From positions 16,272,001 through 16,336,000 of the forward strand of contig NC_088917.1 in NCBI RefSeq assembly GCF_963576675.1: a DNA stretch of 64,000 nucleotides. Reading direction: 5' to 3'. The DNA is from Euphorbia lathyris (taxonomy: Eukaryota > Streptophyta > Magnoliopsida > Malpighiales > Euphorbiaceae). The notes beneath the pieces were generated by a model that saw only the letters and a program-made list of their open reading frames with translations, ran no database searches and was not told the DNA's origin. Each line of letters starts with the position of its first letter. Within the stretch, counting starts at the first letter, position 1. Below, piece after piece: positions 56,923-64,000 of the stretch. Both the position numbers and the translations under genes were made by a program.

Positions 56923-57880
56923 TTATGTTTTATTCCTTTGTTTTAGTTTTTTGTTTGTTACAGGAGTTAGATGAAGTAACTGTTGCTTACACTGACTTAT
57001 TTTTCTCATGAACCTCCTTTTAAAAATCGACCCCCATCGCGTCAAGAGGGAGCTGCACGCCTCTAATTTATGGACAATTGACTCCCTCCTATGATCTACC
57101 CAACAATTTGTTAGAATAGCAGCGAAGCCATCTTCTTTAATCCATGCCATCTCGAAATGGAAACAGTTGGGATGCCTGCTCTGCGCATAAAGGTTTGTTT
57201 CCAACAGTAGCGGGGAATGATCGGACTATGAGACATGAAATACAATAGCATGTATTTATCAAATTTATGTAACCAAATAGTTGAACCAAATGCTTGATTG
57301 AGTTTTTCCCGAACCCAGTGATCAGAACATTTGCCACTTTCTAAGTAAAAGAGCTAGCTCTCACACAAAGCTCATGGAGATCATTAGACAAGATCACCTC
57401 AAAAAATTGTGAAATTAAAGACAATAGATAACCAGGCCCTCCTAATTTCTCCTCTTGTGCAAGAATGCAATTAAAATATCTGATGATATACCATGGTAAA
57501 ATAGAGCTATTAGCAGTATGATTAAGAAGTTCCCATAACTCCCGATGATGACTCCTATCATAAAATCCATAAAAGTCAACTAGACGCCAATCACCCCTTA
57601 CCAGATCCCCGATAGCTAGTTCAATATGATGGTAAGAAAAAGAAGTAACCGAGATTCCATTTGACTATTTCCACATCATTGCAAGACCACCACTGTGACC
57701 CCAAGCATCCACTACAACGCAACTGTCAAACAAAAACTTCCTCCTCCATCCGAGTTTTGTCAACAAGAGTTTCAAGTACAAACATCACCGTCGACTTGTA
57801 AACTTTAACAAGCTCACCTAACAATTACTAGGAGTTGCCTCGACCGTTCCAGCTTAACTTATTGATATTAACATATCAAT
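56923..57880 (-). pseudogene. LINE ORF2 endonuclease fragment
   Basis: Minus-strand reading starts SWNGRGNS near 57860, then FVLETLVDKTR, GGLAM-like and WRLVDFYGFYDR segments, FNCILAQEEKLGG, and FEMAWIKEDGF near 57150. This is the order of an L1 endonuclease followed by the linker. It is full of stops and phase changes, and no RT follows. No poly(A) or target duplication is seen. Confidence 0.75.
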
Positions 57881-58718
57881 TATATCATTTGTGAGAAATA
57901 AAATTAATTTAACTATTAACATATTCTTTCTAAAAAAAGAAAACTACTAACATATATATATTTTTTTAAATAATAATAATTGTTTGAGGTTGAATAATCT
58001 AGGGTAATTATAAAAAAGTATCATGTGGGTTGATCGATTTGTGATGTGGTACCTATGAGTTTTTTTACAAACACAATCTCGAGGTTGTTACTGTTAACAT
58101 GGATTCCGATAAGAAACTTTTAACTAGAAATCGCGGCAACTAGATGGATTCTGTTAAGTTGCTGACATGGCACATGAATATTTTAGAAAAATCGAATTTT
58201 TGTTCTCTTCGCTTTCACTCTCCTTCTTCTTCCTTTCTTTTCTTCTCTTTCTTCTTCTTTTTCTTCCTCATTTCTTCTCTTCTTCTTCCTTTTTTTTTCT
58301 TTTAATTATGGAATTCCAGATGTTGAACGTCCGGAATTTTCAGACGTTCATCACTTCTGGAGTTTTCAGACATGAAGTTCATATTTGGAAATTCCAGATG
58401 TGAACAATACGTCTGGAAATTTTAGAATTTTAAAAAAAACAATAAAAAAATTAAAAAAATTAAAAATTCGTTTTTTCTTTAAGGGAATAAAAAAACAAAA
58501 ATCTAATAAAACAAGGAAACTCGCTTGACTGCATGAATGGCGGGTGTTCTTCCACGTCACGATAGTTTAATTCGTCCACGTTTCTTATGATTCAGCAGCC
58601 ACGTCACCTAACTCCCTGCTTACAATTACAGTTGCAGCGGCGGGAGCTGATGTGTTTCTGAAAAATCTCGCGATCTCAAGGGGGGAGAAGAAGAGTAAGG
58701 GGAAAATCCTGGAATCCA
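57881..58718. other. Intergenic DNA with pyrimidine tract and short inverted repeats
   Basis: 58197-58305 is an almost pure TTC/TCT tract on the plus strand. From 58310 to 58425 the words TTCCAGA, TCAGACGT, GTCTGGAAATT and CGTCCGGAA recur in both directions, forming several possible hairpins. The last ~100 bases are probably promoter and 5' UTR of the ATPase gene. Confidence 0.5.
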
Positions 58719-61700
58719 ATGAGGAGATTATCCTCAATTTCATCCCTTATATCGCTAGGGTTTTCTCAATCAAGATCAACCTCCAATCAGTTTCAAATCA
58801 ATATAATTCGCTTTCACTCTGATGATCCTTCCCTGCTTTCCTCCGCAAAATCTTCAGGTTCCATCCACATTTTTCTCTCTTTGGCATAAAATTTTATTTG
58901 AACTTGCTCTGGTGCACTATTTAGGTTTGAATGATGAAGTGGAAAATGATTCGTCCAGGGATTCTAGCTCGCTATAGGAATTTGGTTGATCAAGGGAAGC
59001 TACAGCATGATTCTTACCAGGAAAAGGTTGCTATTGAATTAGAAAATTTGCTTGGAAGATTGGAACAATACGAGAGAGATATGGAGGAGTATCATGTACG
59101 ATTTTTATGTTAATGTTATTTCATTTATGTAGTTTCGCATTGTAGTTTCTTGTTGTGAGGAGTTGCGTCTTCTACATATCTTTTGCAGGTAAATCTAGCG
59201 AACTGGGAGAAGGATAGGGAGAATGAGATGCGCAAGCTTTTGACAGTAGAAGCTGAGCAGAAACAGCAAGGAGGCATGTGGACATCAGTAGATAAGCATC
59301 GCAAAGGACTTCTGGAAAAATGGATGTCTAGGTAATGCGCAATTTGCAAATGTATTTGATGTGAGCTTGATTATCAATACATCGTATGTTGACGATTTTA
59401 GAAAGTTAGGATAAATCATGTTCATCTTTACTCATTGATTAAACGTATATTTGGTCTAAGAATTGACTATTGTGCAGAAGACCAGAAGAAAAGGAGTACA
59501 TAATAATCCTTAATCATTCTACATTCTGATGCATTTTTCACATAATAATGGCACTGTATTCACAAATTTGTGGCTCATGGTTAACCTTCTTTTATTTTGC
59601 ATATCAATAATCATTATGCAAATTGGACTTAAACTCTGTATTCGGCAACTTCTTCATTTCTCTGTCGAACTGTTCAATGAAAAATCCTTATCTTAAAATT
59701 TCTCTGCACAAGTATTTTGACTCTTTATTCATTCCATTTCTTTTGTTTCAATTTGAATTTTATTTGACTTAGGAAGAAGCCTGAGGTTGAATCTGGAGTG
59801 GGTCGATGGGTTTCATACTTGAATAGAGAAAGGAAGTTAGATTCCCTTGTTGGCCGTCGCCCAATTGCTCCTCCTGCTCCAAAGGGACTTTACATATATG
59901 GCAACGTTGGAAGTGGTATGTTTTTAATCCTATTCATGGTCAGATGTGAATTCAACGTTTTAAATTTTGTTTTTACATCTATTTATGAAAGGTATATGAT
60001 ATATCAATTTTTCTCATTTTAGCTGTTTTCCATTCTGAACTTGCATATAAATTTGTTAGTTCATGTGAATAAAGCACCTCTTGATACTGCAGGGAAGACT
60101 ATGCTGATGGATATGTTTTATGGTGTCACCAAAGGAATTGTTAAACATAGGAGACGATTTCACTTTCATGAGGTCAATCTCTTAATGTGCTTTCATGATG
60201 GTGTGACAATTCTTGTATCTTTATGGTGCTTGAAAGCTGAATGCAAGCCCTAATGTGCATGTCCATGCATACATGATGGAGAATTTGGGAAGGATGCTGT
60301 TTCTGTATCTGATGAGTTGTCTGGAAATTATGGTTTCTGAGAGTCTAATTACATGTTTAGTGAAGATCCACATGAATGCTATTTTCAGGAAATAAAAATT
60401 CTTACTTACGGTACTTCTTTGCAGGCCATGCTGAATATAAACGAGCATATGCATAAGATATGGAAGAATCAGGTGGAGGAACAGTCTTTGCATTCAAACA
60501 TATCCAGCTGGATTATGAATCTACCTTTTGATATGAAAGTCAAGGAATGGTTAGCTGCAGAAGAAAAATATAAGCAACAGGTGCAGATGAAAAACATTCT
60601 TCCTGCTGTAGCAGACAAGTTTCTGCTAGATCGACAAGCAGATGAAAAGGGCGCCAGCCTTCTTTGCTTCGATGAAATACAGGTATGGAGAAAAATGTCC
60701 TAGACTGGCCTTTATGATATGATTTCAGTCCTTTTGATTGTGCTCTGTAGCTTGGTGGTCCTAGCCTGGCTTATTTCAACTCATGTATCTTCTGCTACTG
60801 CTTGATAATTTTTTGCATGTCATAGGACAATCTGTCTAAGTTTCTTATATTTTCTACTCTTAATTTTATTCACAAATGCACGAAAGGAACATTTAAAAAC
60901 CGTAATTACATGCTAGAACTTGTGAAGTTGAAAGGTGGCTGACTGAATTCGTAACTCATTTGACCACTTAAAATTTGCCCACTTAAAATTTGCGCTTTTA
61001 TATTACAGACAGTTGATGTATTTGCTATTGTGGCCTTATCTGGAATTCTAAGCAGATTGTTGACTACTGGAACAGTTCTTGTGGCAACCAGTAATCGGGA
61101 GCCAAAGGATTTGAATCAGGTAGGTGGTCATGTGGGCTCAAATATCTTTCAGATATGTTTTCTTTCCTGAAATTTTGTTCTTTTGATTCTATGTTCCTGG
61201 ACCTAACACATTTCTGGGTTGGTAGAAGTCCCTTGATGTCTTTCTATACTTGCATACCGAAGTCAAATTTGTCTTCAAGCATGGAACATGAAGCTTGATT
61301 TTTCATCTCATTTGTTGCATCTGCAGGATGGTATGCAGAAAGAGATCTTCCAAAAATTGGTTTCAAAATTGGACGACCACTGTGAGATAGTTCTGATTGG
61401 AAGTGAGATTGATTATCGGCGCTCTATAGCTCAGAGCTCTAAAGACCAGGTGAAATGCTAATTGTTTCATTATATTGTCTGTTTTAGCTGACTTGCCTTC
61501 CAAAATTTTCTTCATTGAATTAGTAAACTTTATTTGTTTAGTATTTTAAATCTCTTAAGATTCTTAAAAGTTTAAACTGAAATATCAGCAATATGTATTG
61601 TTGAATAAATGTGAAGGACTTAATTGAATAATTTTGTTTTATTTGAACCAAACACAAAGTAGAATACAATGTAACCTCACTCACACGTAACACTCGAGAC

Positions 61701-63887
61701 TAACCCACTTGCCACTCAAACAATTGTCTTTGCTGTATTTTCTCTTGCACTACCTAACACATCGCCACCTTTCTCTAATTTATATTGATAATTGGTCGGT
61801 GGCATACAAATTTTAAGCCACAAATTGTGTCGGTTACATAACTAGACAATGTCAATAATTAAAAAATCTAGATATTATGTATAGATATTTATATTTGGTC
61901 AAATAAACCATCCGGAAAAATCTGTGAAACTTCTTGAGTTGATGCTGCAATTTTAATATGTATTGTTTTCTAATCCCAGTTCAAAGTGAAATTTTTTGAA
62001 CTTTTCAAAGATTATCTTACACTCTTTAATTCAACTATTCTTGTCAGGATGCAATTTCATGATGTATCTTGTTGTTAGGCATTTTAATTTTAGTATGCCT
62101 CTCTAATTTAGTGAGAAATGTGACTCTCTGAATACTTGACAGAAGGCTGAGGCATGTTATTTATCTCCCACATAACAAATTGTTGATCAAAAGGGTTTTC
62201 TTTTAACACTTCTACTTACTCTTACTTATAGCAGTACAGAATATCTAGATTATTCTTTTGCTTCAAAGTGTAATTTCATTGATCATTCCCAATTTTACCA
62301 TTGAGCTCTCTCTCATGTCTTGGGATGTTTCACTTCTAGTTGTCAGTTCTCATAGATCAGTACTCTATTTGAATTGGAGTGAGGTAGCATAGGCGAATTC
62401 AACTCCCAACCAATAATAGTGGTGTCAAATTTTGCTCGGGCTAGGTGGTTGAAATTATAGCTGTACACATGCAGGTTCACCATTTCTGGCCATTGGATAA
62501 CAATGCTGCGAAGGAGTTCGAGAAAATGTGGCATCAGGTCACAGACCAATTGGGAGGAGAAATCACATCTGCAACTGTCCCAATTATGTTTGGAAGGTAC
62601 TCCCACACATATTTAATTTATTTAGTAAAATGTTCTATCCAATTTAAGCAGTGTATTCTGTTTTCAATTAGAACGTTGGAGGTTTCCCAAAGCTGTAAAG
62701 GAGTTGGAAGATTCACCTTCGAGTATCTATGTGGTCAGCCGGTATCGCACTTGCTCTCTAGTAATTTTGATTATTTCTGCCTTCACTTTTGTTTAATGAT
62801 GTCTTTGGTTTTTATGCCAGTGATACACTATTTGCTCATTTATATTGTGAAAAGATTTGTTGGTAGCATGTGACTTTGTTTACCCATTTATCTGTCTCAA
62901 ATTTATCTAATGTTTTTGGAAGCATCAGATTACCATGAAAAAAATGTGAAAAGATAAGGAGAAAAACAGATAAGGACTAATGTAAATCTAACAAAACAAG
63001 TAATGATATCAAAATAGTTTTCCATGCATAAGAGAGATGAACAAAGCTGCCTGAAAATCTCTTCTAAAAAATTGAGACTCAAAATACTGGGTGAGCAAGT
63101 TACAAGTTTTTTTTATCTTCAAAGCATACTTGATGAAAAAGAAAACTACACAACTTTAACCTCTGAATTTAGAAAATTTCTCTAATATGAAATTTCTGGT
63201 CCCTCTTTTTATTTCAACTCTGACATTTTCAAGGATTTTGAAAATTTTAGATTTATTGTATCCCCTTTCTATGTGTTTTGACTTGCCTTATTATTTTGAT
63301 TATATGCAGCGGTGGGCAGCGGATTATATTGCAGTTGCAAAAAATTATCACACTGTTTTCATCTCTGACATTCCAACAATGAGCATGCGAATCGGTGACA
63401 AAGTAACGTCATTTATTTTTACTATCTAAAGACATATACTTGCATACAAGACCTGAAAATTAAAATGGTATTTGCTGATGTTTAAGGTCAAGCTAAGTGA
63501 TGGTGTAAAACTCTTACATTGAATTAGATTTATGAATCGGATTCCAATTGAGAGGAGAATCGAAGTGAAATTTGAATGAAGAAAGGAAGAGAGAGAGAGA
63601 GCACATATTCATGACCCCTTCTGTCCTTTTCCATCTCTAATGAATCATAGAATAAGGTTAAACATGCACACAAACTGATGTGCAGATTTTTATGCACTAT
63701 ATCATGGCAAATTCAGAATCTTCTTCAAATAATAAAATCCCATTTTCTGGTTTTTCCAGGCACGTAGATTTATCACTCTCGTAGATGAGCTGTACAATCA
63801 TCATTGCTGCCTCTACTGTACTGCAGCTTCATCTATTGATGACCTGTTTCAAGGAACTGACGAGGGTACACTCTTTGATTTGGAAAG
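58719..63887 (+). CDS. AFG1-like mitochondrial AAA ATPase gene (twelve exons visible, continues past right edge)
   Basis: AFG1/LACE1 proteins are mitochondrial ATPases linked to protein quality control and respiratory complexes. Exons by splice sites and homology: 58719-58857, 58925-59095 (or from 58959), 59189-59331, 59773-59915, 60093-60172, 60425-60682, 61009-61119, 61327-61449, 62475-62596, 62672-62741, 63310-63402, 63760-63887. All introns seen are GT-AG. Exon 1 (MRRLSSISSLISLGFSQSRS) is a good mitochondrial presequence. Walker A GNVGSGKT is split by the intron between 59915 and 60093. Walker B is LLCFDEIQ, sensor 1 VATSNRE, and DYRRS a likely arginine-finger region. From the ATG at 58719, use of the acceptor at 58924 leads to a stop at 58974-58976. 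The AFG1 frame is kept if the AG at 58957-58958 is used, or if translation starts at 58931. The last exon is outside the window. Confidence 0.88.
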
Positions 63888-64000
63888 GTAGTTCAGTCCA
63901 GACTTTTTGTTTGTCTTAGTCTTGATTGTGACATGAGACATGGGAGTGAGGAAGCATTTGAACCTTCTACCTCTTTTTCTTCATTTAATTTCAATATAAA

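Noticed and set aside
57881..58160. MITE arm near 58020-58160
   Set aside because: One-sided resemblance to foldback arms, no inverted partner found.
58167..58403. Frame with long Phe/Ser/Leu stretch, possible membrane protein
   Set aside because: Translation of the TTC/TCT tract; low-complexity artefact.

Overview
The window reads as nuclear DNA of a eudicot plant. It is AT-rich and dense in plant retrotransposons of the L1-type LINE, Ty3/Gypsy Tat and Ty1/Copia Sirevirus (SIRE) kinds. Three host genes have plant-type structure: an intronless DYW-class PPR gene, an intronless KT-group nucleotide-sugar transporter, and a many-exon AFG1-type ATPase gene. I cannot name the species from sequence alone.

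Layout. 1-2.05 kb: a foldback, Mutator-like element that appears to hold about 1.5 kb of mitochondrial-like DNA. 2.7-10.2 kb: a full-length but decayed L1-type LINE (minus strand, 16-bp target duplication), split by a 1.65-kb solo LTR with its own 5-bp duplication. 10.3-18.1 kb: a degenerate Tat-type Gypsy element (minus strand) with LTRs, gag and RT remnants, an opposite-strand reading region typical of this clade, and a nested solo LTR of a Sirevirus. 19.0-34.9 kb: a second LINE cut in two by an 11.4-kb full-length Sirevirus (two 1334-bp LTRs, perfect 5-bp duplication, Met-tRNA primer site, gag, broken pol, env-like frame with three amber codons). 35.7-37.05 kb: a 5'-truncated plus-strand LINE with a clean RNase H-encoding frame.

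38.0-39.1 kb: an intact sugar-nucleotide transporter gene. 39-45.6 kb: non-coding DNA with tandem repeats and two related Mutator-like MITEs, each with a near-perfect 9-bp duplication. 45.7-47.7 kb: a PPR-DYW gene (minus strand) with a tRNA-derived SINE almost touching its stop codon. 47.8-58.5 kb: foldback elements, a poly(A)-tailed retroposon, a 5'-truncated LINE with a 13-bp duplication, a second Tat-like LTR region holding an 883-bp hAT-type MITE, and a LINE endonuclease fragment. 58.7 kb to the right edge: a mitochondrial AFG1-like AAA ATPase gene, twelve exons visible, continuing past the window.

The three host genes show no functional link to one another. The transporter supplies nucleotide sugars to the Golgi, the PPR protein is expected to edit organellar RNA, and the ATPase is expected to act in mitochondria. 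Most of the remaining sequence is layered transposition. Insertion order can be read directly: LINE before solo LTR, Gypsy before Sirevirus solo LTR, LINE before full Sirevirus, Tat fragment before hAT MITE. I did not find a convincing undescribed functional system. The most unusual points are the Mutator-like element with organelle-like cargo, the amber-only env-like frame, the antisense frame in the Tat element, and the frame problem at the 5' end of the AFG1-like gene.
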